Positions 51,569 through 57,475 of a stretch of 57,475 nt of DNA are shown here, piece by piece; the first letter of the stretch is position 1, and every line of letters starts with the position of its first letter. Below the pieces are notes generated by a model that searched no databases, was not told where the DNA came from, and saw nothing but the letters and a program-made list of their open reading frames with translations. The position numbers and the translations under genes were made by a program. Source of the stretch: Brevundimonas sp. ASV9 (lineage in GTDB: Bacteria > Pseudomonadota > Alphaproteobacteria > Caulobacterales > Caulobacteraceae); NCBI RefSeq assembly GCF_016429195.1, contig NZ_JAELUF010000008.1:1-57475 (forward strand), in the 5' to 3' direction.

Positions 51569-52213
51569 TCAGCCCGGCAGCCAGCGGGCCGCCCATTCGG
51601 CGCCCATCAGAACGCCGGTCCCGAGCGCGCCCAAGATGGTCAGCCACACGGTGGTGACCGCGCAGCCGGCGAGGACGAACAGGCCGTCGCGCTGGATCAG
51701 GCCGACCGACAGCAAGGCCAGGGCGATGGACGGAATGGTGTTGGTCAGCGGCATGACGATGGTGACGGTCGCCAGGATCATGAAGACGGCGGCCAGCTTC
51801 TCGCCCGGCCCATCGGCGAAGCGGCGCAGGCGGGGGCGCGACAGCCGGTCGATCCAGCCCAGTTTGGTCTCGGCGAAATCGGCCATGGCCTTCAGCCACG
51901 ATCCTTTGCACCGCAGGTTCAGGAACCAGCGCGGCAGCCACGGCTCCTCACGCCCGACCAGCATCTGGCCGGCCAGCAGGATGACAATCAGCCCGACCAC
52001 CTGCGGCACGCCGTAAAGGCCCGGCACCAGACAAGGGATGGAGAGCAGCAGGATCAACAGGCCGTAGGCGCGCTCGTCCAGCCGGTCGCGGATTTCGTGC
52101 AGGGTCAGGCCTGCGTCGCCGCCGTCGTCGGCCAGCCGCCGCAGCAGCCGGGTGACGTTGTGGCTGACGTCGTCCTGCTGGACCGTGGACGGGGAAGAGG
52201 CGGGGGTCGTCAT
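51569..52213 (-). CDS. exopolysaccharide synthesis protein ExoD family
   Basis: The protein has 214 residues. An N-terminal cytoplasmic part with Leu-His-Glu-Ile-Arg-Asp-Arg-Leu-Asp-Glu-Arg-Ala-Tyr-Gly is followed by membrane segments around 50-66, 72-86, 142-163 and 170-205. The pattern matches ExoD proteins, first linked to exopolysaccharide and alkali tolerance in rhizobia; their biochemical role is unsettled. It is divergent from the VTT-domain gene. Confidence 0.85.
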   Translation of the reverse strand: MTTPASSPSTVQQDDVSHNVTRLLRRLADDGGDAGLTLHEIRDRLDERAYGLLILLLSIPCLVPGLYGVPQVVGLIVILLAGQMLVGREEPWLPRWFLNLRCKGSWLKAMADFAETKLGWIDRLSRPRLRRFADGPGEKLAAVFMILATVTIVMPLTNTIPSIALALLSVGLIQRDGLFVLAGCAVTTVWLTILGALGTGVLMGAEWAARWLPG

Positions 52214-52300
52214 TCAGGCGCTCTAGCAGGTGGACGTGACGGCCGAGGATGACGCAACGCCGCAGGGGTGCTAACGCGCCGTACCGCCTTAAGGATCGCC

Positions 52301-52876
52301 ATGCTGCGCAAACTCTATGACCGCGTCTTCGACCTGGCGCGCAGCCGCCATGCGACTAAGGCACTGGCGGTCGTCTCCTTCGCCGAGAGTTCGTTCTTTC
52401 CGATCCCGCCCGATGTGATGCTGGCGCCCATGATCCTGGCGCGGCCGCAGAAGGCGTATTTCTACGCCGCCGTCTGCACTGCAGCGTCGGTGCTGGGCGG
52501 GATTCTCGGCTATGCGATCGGCTATTTCCTGACCGATCTGGGTATGGCGATCATGCGGGTGCTGGGCCATTCGGACGGGCTGGAGCAGTTCCGCGCCTGG
52601 TTCGATCAGTGGGGCCTGTGGGTCATACTGATCAAGGGGCTGACACCCATCCCCTACAAGCTGGTGACCATCGCTTCGGGCCTGGCGGCGTTCAGCTTTC
52701 CGGTCTTCATGGCCGCGTCGGTCGTGACGCGGGGCGGGCGGTTCTTCCTGGAGGCGTGGATCCTGAAACGCTGGGGGCCGGCCATGCTGGCGCAGGTGGA
52801 AAAGCGGCTGGCGATGTGGAGCGTGATCGGCCTGGTCGCGCTGGTCGCGTTGATCGTCGTCCTGAAGCTTCTGTAA
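52301..52876 (+). CDS. YqaA-like VTT-domain membrane protein
   Basis: The protein has 191 residues with four to five hydrophobic segments. Phe-Ala-Glu-Ser-Ser-Phe-Phe-Pro-Ile-Pro-Pro-Asp near 27-38 and Gly-Leu-Thr-Pro-Ile-Pro-Tyr-Lys near 110-117 are the re-entrant loop motifs of the DedA/VTT family. Members are implicated in lipid flipping. The ATG at 52301 gives the conserved Met-Leu-Arg-Lys-Leu-Tyr start. It lies 39 bp before dsbB. Confidence 0.87.
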   Translation: MLRKLYDRVFDLARSRHATKALAVVSFAESSFFPIPPDVMLAPMILARPQKAYFYAAVCTAASVLGGILGYAIGYFLTDLGMAIMRVLGHSDGLEQFRAWFDQWGLWVILIKGLTPIPYKLVTIASGLAAFSFPVFMAASVVTRGGRFFLEAWILKRWGPAMLAQVEKRLAMWSVIGLVALVALIVVLKLL

Positions 52877-52915
52877 GTCGACGCGGCCGCAGGGGCGGGG
52901 TAAGACCGTTTCAAG

Positions 52916-53461
52916 ATGATCGATGTCTATCGCCTTCTGACCCGTTGGTGGACCGCCTTCGCCCTGGCCGCGTCGCTGGCCATGCTGGGCGCGGCCCACG
53001 CGTTCGAACGGTTCGGCGGCCTTGCGCCCTGTAACCTGTGTCTGAAGCAGCGCGAGGTCTATTGGGGGGCGGTGGTCGTCGCGGTGCTGGCTACGGGCTG
53101 GACCCTTTTCAGCGGCGGACGCCGGGGCACGCCGCGCATCGCCGCCTTCCTGCTGGCGGCCGTGTTCGCCACAGGCGCCATCACGGCCATCTTCCACATG
53201 GGTGGCGAATATAAATGGTGGGCGCTGCCTGCGACCTGTTCGTCCGTCGGTGGCTCGGTCGATATGGACAGCCTGACGGCGCTCGCCATGGGCACGGGGC
53301 CGGTGACCAAGGTGATCGGCTGCGGCGATGTGGCCTGGAGTTGGCTGGGTCTGTCGATGGCAGGATGGAACGCGATCATCGCCTCGGCGCTTGCGGTGTT
53401 CAGCCTGTTGGCGGCGAAACGTCCCAAGGACGCCCGTGCGCCCCGGATCGAAAAGGCCTGA
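52916..53461 (+). CDS. dsbB: disulfide bond formation protein B (DsbB-like)
   Basis: The protein has 181 residues with four membrane helices. The first redox pair Cys-Asn-Leu-Cys (C39, C42) is followed by Lys-Gln-Arg, typical of DsbB. The second pair is C108 and C136. It reoxidises DsbA and passes electrons to quinone. The next gene, a ubiquinone-synthesis hydroxylase, starts 4 bp after the stop, a suggestive pairing. Confidence 0.88.
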   Translation: MIDVYRLLTRWWTAFALAASLAMLGAAHAFERFGGLAPCNLCLKQREVYWGAVVVAVLATGWTLFSGGRRGTPRIAAFLLAAVFATGAITAIFHMGGEYKWWALPATCSSVGGSVDMDSLTALAMGTGPVTKVIGCGDVAWSWLGLSMAGWNAIIASALAVFSLLAAKRPKDARAPRIEKA

Positions 53462-53465
53462 TGCG

Positions 53466-54029
53466 ATGAGCCATTCCATTCCTCTCCCTCGTCCTGGCCA
53501 AGGCGCAGACAAGGCGCGGATGGACGAAATCCTGCGCGTCGACCACGCCGGGGAATATGCGGCCGTCCTGATTTATCGCGCCCAGAAGGCGGTGTTCGAA
53601 GGGCGCAAGGGGCGTGACGGCGTCGCCCACGACCTGTCGGAGATGCAGGACCAGGAGGCGGTGCATCTGGCGCGCTTCGAACGGCTGCTGAACGAGCGGC
53701 AGGTGCGACCCACGGTCATGACGCCCCTGTGGCGCATCGCCGCCTCGGCCCTTGGCGCGGGCACGGCCCTGATGGGTGAAAAGGCCGCGCACGCCTGCAC
53801 CGAGGCGGTCGAGAGCGTCATCGAGAAACACTATGCCGACCAGATCGCCGAGATCGGCGATCGCGACCCGGCTCTTGCCGCTGAGTTGAAGCAGTTCCGC
53901 GACGAGGAACTGGCCCACCACGACCACGCCATCGAACACGGCAGCCGCGAAGCGCCGGCCTATCGGCTGCTTTCCGGCGTGATCAAGGTCGGCTGCAAGA
54001 CCGCGATCAAGATCAGCGAGCGGATCTAA
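53466..54029 (+). CDS. coq7: demethoxyubiquinone hydroxylase (COQ7 family)
   Basis: This 187-residue di-iron protein hydroxylates demethoxyubiquinone late in ubiquinone synthesis. Ligand motifs include Asp-His-Ala-Gly-Glu-Tyr near 26-31, Glu-Met-Gln-Asp-Gln-Glu-Ala-Val-His near 60-68, and Asp-Glu-Glu-Leu-Ala-His-His near 140-146. An ATG that fits the conserved start is at 53466. It probably forms an operon with dsbB. Confidence 0.93.
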   Translation: MSHSIPLPRPGQGADKARMDEILRVDHAGEYAAVLIYRAQKAVFEGRKGRDGVAHDLSEMQDQEAVHLARFERLLNERQVRPTVMTPLWRIAASALGAGTALMGEKAAHACTEAVESVIEKHYADQIAEIGDRDPALAAELKQFRDEELAHHDHAIEHGSREAPAYRLLSGVIKVGCKTAIKISERI

Positions 54030-54034
54030 ATCAT

Positions 54035-54175
54035 CTCCTCCCTGCGGAGCGGGGAGGGGGACCGCGAAGCGGTGGAGGGGCTATTGAAGTCCCATAGACG
54101 TTTGCGATGCGGCGAAGAGCCCCTCGGTCTCTCCGCTTCGCTACGAGCCACCTCCCCATGAAATGGGGAGGAGAC
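54035..54175. repeat. inverted pair of palindromic intergenic repeats
   Basis: The left copy is 54035-54082 and the right copy 54118-54175 in opposite orientation. Both carry a CTCCTCCC...GGGGAG mini-hairpin, a GCGAAGCGG block and a GAGGGGCT end; the internal bases differ. They sit between convergent coq7 and the thiolase gene and may serve as a terminator. Similar sequences are, from memory, common in alphaproteobacterial intergenic DNA. Confidence 0.75.
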
Positions 54176-54187
54176 AATTGGTTTCTC

Positions 54188-55390
54188 TCAATAGATCTCG
54201 AACAATCCCGCAGCCCCCATGCCGCCGCCGATGCACATGGTGACGACGCCGTATTTGGCGCCGCGACGCTTGCCTTCGATCAGGACGTGGCCGGTCATGC
54301 GGGCGCCGGACATGTCGTAGGGGTGGCCGATGGAGATGGCGCCGCCCGAGACGTTCAGCCGGTCGTCGGGAATGCCCAGCGTGTCTTGGCAATACAGAAC
54401 CTGGGCGGCGAAGGCCTCGTTCAGCTCCCAAATGCCGATATCGTCTATCGTCAAGCCGTGGCGCTTCAGCAGTTTGGGCACGGCATAGACCGGGCCGATG
54501 CCCATTTCGTCCGGCTCGCAGCCGGCGACCGCCATGCCGCGATAGGCGCCGAGCGGTTGCAGATTGCGCTTCACCGCCTCGCCGGCCTCCATGACGACAC
54601 AGGCTGAGGCGCCGTCCGACAGTTGCGAGGCGTTGCCGGCGGTGATGAACTCGCCCGTCTGGATCTCCTCGCCGCCGCCGAAGACGGGCTTCAAAGCCTT
54701 CAGCCCTTCCAGCGTCGTATCGGGACGGTTGCCCTCGTCCTTGGACAGGGTGACCTCTTTCGATGAGGTCTGGCCGGTGGCCTTGTCCATGACCAGCATG
54801 GTGGTGGTCATAGGCACGATCTCGGCGTCGAATCGACCGGCGTCCTGGGCGGCGGCGGTGCGCTGCTGGGATTTCAGCGCATATTCGTCCTGGCGGTCGC
54901 GGCTGACGCCGTAGCGGCGCGACACCACCTCGGCCGTCTCCAGCATCGACATATAGATGTGGGGCGACAGCTTCAGCAGCGCCTCGTCCTTCATCCGGTA
55001 CAGGTTCATATTTTGGTTCTGCACCAGGGAGATGCTTTCCAGCCCACCGCCGACCGCCATCTTCTGCTGATCGAAGACGACCTGTTTCGCCGCCGTGGCG
55101 ATGCCCATCAGGCCCGAGGCGCACTGACGATCCAGGCTCATGCCCGGAACGGAAGAGGGCAGGCCGGCGGCGAGCGCGATCTGGCGCGCGACGTTTGTGC
55201 CGGTCGAACCCTGCTGCAGGGCCGCGCCCATGATCACGTCCTCGATCTCGGCCGGATCGACGCCGGCGCGCTGGACCGCGTGCTTGACCGCGTGGGCGCC
55301 GAGCTGTTGCGCCTGGGTGTCGTTGAAGGCGCCGCGATAGGCGCGCCCGATCGGGGTGCGGGCAGTGGAGACGATGACGGCTTCGCGCAT
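54188..55390 (-). CDS. acetyl-CoA C-acyltransferase (thiolase)
   Basis: The protein has 400 residues. It cleaves 3-oxoacyl-CoA or forms acetoacetyl-CoA. The nucleophile is C90 in Asp-Arg-Gln-Cys-Ala-Ser-Gly; H356 is in Ile-Gly-His-Pro; the proton-donor C386 is in Thr-Met-Cys-Ile-Gly-Gly-Gly. After His-Pro the usual Gly is Asp359 (Tyr-Asp-Met-Ser-Gly-Ala-Arg). The ATG at 55390 follows an AGGAGG ribosome site at 55398-55403. It follows the SDR gene on the same strand, suggesting a fatty-acyl pathway. Confidence 0.92.
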   Translation of the reverse strand: MREAVIVSTARTPIGRAYRGAFNDTQAQQLGAHAVKHAVQRAGVDPAEIEDVIMGAALQQGSTGTNVARQIALAAGLPSSVPGMSLDRQCASGLMGIATAAKQVVFDQQKMAVGGGLESISLVQNQNMNLYRMKDEALLKLSPHIYMSMLETAEVVSRRYGVSRDRQDEYALKSQQRTAAAQDAGRFDAEIVPMTTTMLVMDKATGQTSSKEVTLSKDEGNRPDTTLEGLKALKPVFGGGEEIQTGEFITAGNASQLSDGASACVVMEAGEAVKRNLQPLGAYRGMAVAGCEPDEMGIGPVYAVPKLLKRHGLTIDDIGIWELNEAFAAQVLYCQDTLGIPDDRLNVSGGAISIGHPYDMSGARMTGHVLIEGKRRGAKYGVVTMCIGGGMGAAGLFEIY

Positions 55391-55403
55391 GGGCTTTCCT
55401 CCT

Positions 55404-55435
55404 GGGGCTATCGCCCTTGGGGCTACTTGAGCCCC
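55404..55435 (-). ncRNA. structured leader hairpin upstream of the thiolase gene (copy D of the four-copy motif)
   Basis: On the minus strand, the outer stem is GGGGCT (55435-55430 reading with the last A) and AGCCCC (55409-55404). The internal loop has CAAGTA (55429-55424) opposite GAT (55412-55410). The inner stem GCCC/GGGC has a CAA loop (55423-55413). AGGAGG starts directly after the last paired base and the ATG 13 nt later. Its outer stem differs from copies A-C yet still pairs. Confidence 0.6.
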
Positions 55436-55491
55436 ATTCTTGTTTGGCCTACCGCGCTTCGCGCTGGTTGAGGCCGGTTTCCTCTGACGCG

Positions 55492-55517
55492 AAGTTAGGC
55501 GCCTCACGTCGCGTCAA
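55492..55517 (-). promoter_or_regulatory. possible promoter of the thiolase gene
   Basis: On the minus strand, TTGACGCG (55517-55510) and CCTAACTT (55499-55492) are 10 bp apart, near the Caulobacter-type spacing but with a weak -10 box. It overlaps a GGCGCC...GGCGCC inverted repeat in the SDR-thiolase gap. Confidence 0.35.
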
Positions 55518-55535
55518 CGCAAGGCGCCTTTTTGT

Positions 55536-56444
55536 TCAACCGCCGTGGGCTTCTTGAGCTTTCGTCAGTTCGATCATGCCTTGGGCGGCGCCCATCTCTG
55601 GGACGATCTCGCCGCTGCGGTCCGAGATGGCGTCGAAACGGGCGGCGACCTGTTCGGGCGCATCGTCGCCGGTGACGAAGTCGCCTTGCGTCAGGGTGAC
55701 ATAGGCGCGCTCGAACCCGCCGGCGCCGGCGGCCAGAATGGCGCGGCTCGGCGCATCCTGGCTGACCAGGTAAAGCAGGCCGGGCGTGACCAGAGCCGGG
55801 GCCAGCGCCTCCAGCGGCAGGGCGGCGCCCAGATCCTCGGTCATGCGGGTGTGGGCGGTGGGCGCCAGGCAGTTGACGCGGATGTCGTTCTTGGCCCCCT
55901 CGATCGACAGGGTCTGCATCAGACCGACCAGCGCCATCTTGGCCGCGCCATAGTTCGACTGGCCAAAGTTGCCGTACAGGCCAGACGACGAGGTCGTCAT
56001 CACGATCCGGCCGTAGTTCTGCCCGCGCATGATCTCCCACACCGCCTTGGTGCAGTTCACCGCCCCCATCAGGTGGACGTCGACGACGAAGCGGAAATCG
56101 TCGATCTCCATCTTGGCGAAGGTCTTGTCGCGCAGGACGCCGGCGTTGTTCACCAGAATGTCGATCCGGCCCCATTTCGCCATGGCCTGATCGACCATGG
56201 CCTGGACCGCGGGAAAGTCCGTCACCGAGGCCGCATTGGCCATGGCCTCGCCGCCAGCCGCCACGATTTCGGCGACGACCGATTCCGCCGCCGTCGCCGA
56301 CCCGCCGGAACCGTCGCGCGCTCCGCCCAGATCGTTGACCACCACCTTGGCCCCGCGCGCCGCCAGAGCGAGCGCGTGTTCGCGCCCCAAGCCGCCCCCG
56401 GCCCCCGTCACGATCGCCACCTGTCCGTCAAACCGCATCGCCAT
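55536..56444 (-). CDS. SDR family dehydrogenase (3-hydroxyacyl-CoA type)
   Basis: The protein has 302 residues. The cofactor loop Gly-Ala-Gly-Gly-Gly-Leu-Gly is at 14-20, Asn-Asn-Ala-Gly at 99-102, and the catalytic Ser near 152 with Tyr165 and Lys169. The N-terminal block after the glycine loop (Asn-Asp-Leu-Gly-Gly) resembles the hydroxyacyl-CoA dehydrogenase part of peroxisomal multifunctional enzymes. ATG 56444 has an AAAGGA ribosome site. The thiolase gene downstream supports a beta-oxidation role. Confidence 0.87.
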   Translation of the reverse strand: MAMRFDGQVAIVTGAGGGLGREHALALAARGAKVVVNDLGGARDGSGGSATAAESVVAEIVAAGGEAMANAASVTDFPAVQAMVDQAMAKWGRIDILVNNAGVLRDKTFAKMEIDDFRFVVDVHLMGAVNCTKAVWEIMRGQNYGRIVMTTSSSGLYGNFGQSNYGAAKMALVGLMQTLSIEGAKNDIRVNCLAPTAHTRMTEDLGAALPLEALAPALVTPGLLYLVSQDAPSRAILAAGAGGFERAYVTLTQGDFVTGDDAPEQVAARFDAISDRSGEIVPEMGAAQGMIELTKAQEAHGG

Positions 56445-56598
56445 AATCGTTTCCTTTCGCAGGCGCCCAATGTGTTGAAACGGCGCCACAGTCGACACAA
56501 TCGTAGCTCAAGCGCGGAACCGTGCGCCAGCCACGCCGTTCGGTCGGGTGAATGCTGTGCTATTGTGCAGCTTCGCGCATTCACACAGTGAGGAAGCT

Positions 56599-57475
56599 AT
56601 GAAGCTCAAACTTCTCGCCTCTGTCGCCGCAGCCGGGCTGTTCGCAGCCGGAGCCGCATCGGCAGAACCCAATGGTTGGTACGGGGCGATCGACGCCGGT
56701 TATCAATGGATCGACGAGATCAACGCCGAATCGTCGACGACCAATGCTAACTGGAATTACGAAGTGAACGATGGCTGGGCGGCGTTCGCTCGCCTCGGTT
56801 ATCGTTTCAATCCCAACTGGCGTGCGGAACTCGAAGGCGGCTATCGCTCGGGCGACGTCGGCACCGTTCGGGCCGTTTCGGGTACGCAAGGCGTCTGCAA
56901 CTTCACCCCGGCGACGGGCGGTTGCTTCTCTCCTGAAGGCGACATCGAATCGATGACCCTGATGGCGAACATCATCTACGACTTCGGTTACGAAGCTTGG
57001 GGTATCCGTCCCTTCGTCGGCCTTGGCGCTGGTGTGAACCACGTTAAGACGGACATCGCCGGTAACTTGCGCGCCAACCGCGGCGCCGTCTTCACCGCGG
57101 ACGACACCTCGACCAAGTTCGCTGCTCAGGCGATCGCAGGTCTGGCCTGGGCCATCGGCGACCGCGCCAACATCGACCTGACCTACCGCTACCTGACGGG
57201 CGACGCCAACTTCGCCTCGACGACGGTCGGAACGGGCGTGGGCGCCACGTCGTTCGGCGAATGGGACGGCGACTACGATCAGTCGCACACCGTGACCCTG
57301 GGTCTGCGTTACAGCTTCGGTGCGGAAGACGCGCCGCCGCCGCCCCCGCCCCCGCCCCCGCCGCCCCCGCCGCCTCCTCCGCCCCCGCCGCCCCCGCCGC
57401 CGGTTGCGCAGAAGCCGGTCGCTCGCCAGTTCGTCGTCTACTTCGACTGGGATCGTTCGGACCTGACTGCGGAAG
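56599..57475 (+). CDS. OmpA-like outer-membrane porin, 3' end cut by the window
   Basis: The visible part (about 292 residues) has a signal peptide (1-22, ending Ala-Ser-Ala), then an eight-strand beta-barrel with alternating aromatic residues (about 23-244). A run of 23 prolines follows (57334-57402) and then the start of the OmpA peptidoglycan-binding domain (Val-Val-Tyr-Phe-Asp-Trp-Asp). The frame stays open to the window end. A GAGGAAG ribosome site precedes the ATG. It is divergent from the SDR gene; the 154-bp gap shows no confident promoter. Confidence 0.92.
   Translation, partial: MKLKLLASVAAAGLFAAGAASAEPNGWYGAIDAGYQWIDEINAESSTTNANWNYEVNDGWAAFARLGYRFNPNWRAELEGGYRSGDVGTVRAVSGTQGVCNFTPATGGCFSPEGDIESMTLMANIIYDFGYEAWGIRPFVGLGAGVNHVKTDIAGNLRANRGAVFTADDTSTKFAAQAIAGLAWAIGDRANIDLTYRYLTGDANFASTTVGTGVGATSFGEWDGDYDQSHTVTLGLRYSFGAEDAPPPPPPPPPPPPPPPPPPPPPPPVAQKPVARQFVVYFDWDRSDLTAE

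Noticed and set aside
56581..57288. 235-residue minus-strand frame at the right edge
   Set aside because: It is antisense to the OmpA-like gene, which has a signal peptide, ribosome site and barrel pattern.
1..57475. CRISPR array, prophage, insertion sequence, integron or toxin-antitoxin locus
   Set aside because: No regularly spaced repeats, transposase, integrase, phage structural gene or recognisable toxin-antitoxin pair was seen in any part of the window.

Overview
The window is high-GC alphaproteobacterial chromosome. It most resembles Caulobacteraceae, probably Brevundimonas or a close relative. Support comes from family recognition, from the order tsaE-amgK-murU-addB-addA-trxA, from rplU-rpmA followed by a GNAT gene, from a CcO7-type ubiquinone hydroxylase, and from promoter-like sequences resembling the Caulobacter TTGACG...GCTA class. 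No phage, insertion sequence, CRISPR array, rRNA operon or replication origin is visible. Coding density is high and most of the content is core chromosome.

Layout. 1-2.2 kb: the end of a DUF2125 gene, a possible chorismate mutase-like gene and hisC. 2.2-6.0 kb: minus-strand envelope genes (MipA/OmpV porin-like, PlsC, YdcF, FtsX, FtsE). 6.1-9.4 kb: a zinc-ribbon membrane protein, a phosphoribosyltransferase, rplU, rpmA and a GNAT acetyltransferase. 9.4-17.6 kb: lipoproteins, threonine dehydratase with an FKBP lipoprotein, a DUF2306 membrane protein divergent from a membrane-anchored AraC regulator, queG, a GST and a CDF metal exporter. 17.7-26.3 kb: uppP, rsmC-like, rsuA, then trpF-trpB-(secreted protein)-trpA-accD-folC. 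26.4-36.4 kb: a minus-strand run of acyltransferase, tsaE, amgK, murU, addB, addA and trxA. 36.5-44.4 kb: two tandem S9 peptidases, an AsmA protein, an esterase lipoprotein and tRNA-Leu(CAA). 44.5-50.2 kb: a TonB_C-domain protein, a DUF1453-like membrane protein, fumarylacetoacetase, asparaginase and 4-hydroxyphenylpyruvate dioxygenase. 50.3-57.5 kb: a DUF5694 protein, ExoD, a VTT membrane protein, DsbB, a COQ7 hydroxylase, an intergenic inverted repeat, a thiolase, an SDR dehydrogenase and the start of an OmpA-like porin cut by the window edge.

Functional links. AmgK and MurU together form the anabolic peptidoglycan-recycling route to UDP-MurNAc. TrpF, TrpB and TrpA form the end of tryptophan synthesis. 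AddA and AddB form one helicase-nuclease. HPPD and fumarylacetoacetase are two non-adjacent steps of tyrosine/homogentisate breakdown. The SDR and thiolase fit beta-oxidation-type fatty acyl metabolism.

The most interesting signal is not a protein. The same small RNA-like hairpin occurs four times, each time between two co-directional genes and directly before the second one: rpmA, rsuA, trxA and the thiolase. It has an outer stem, an internal loop CAAGYA opposite GRU, and an inner stem whose sequence differs every time yet still pairs. In two cases a Shine-Dalgarno sequence starts 0-2 nt after the stem, and in one the start codon follows it immediately. I cannot match it from memory to a named RNA family. 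All calls were made by reading the sequence, without database searches.
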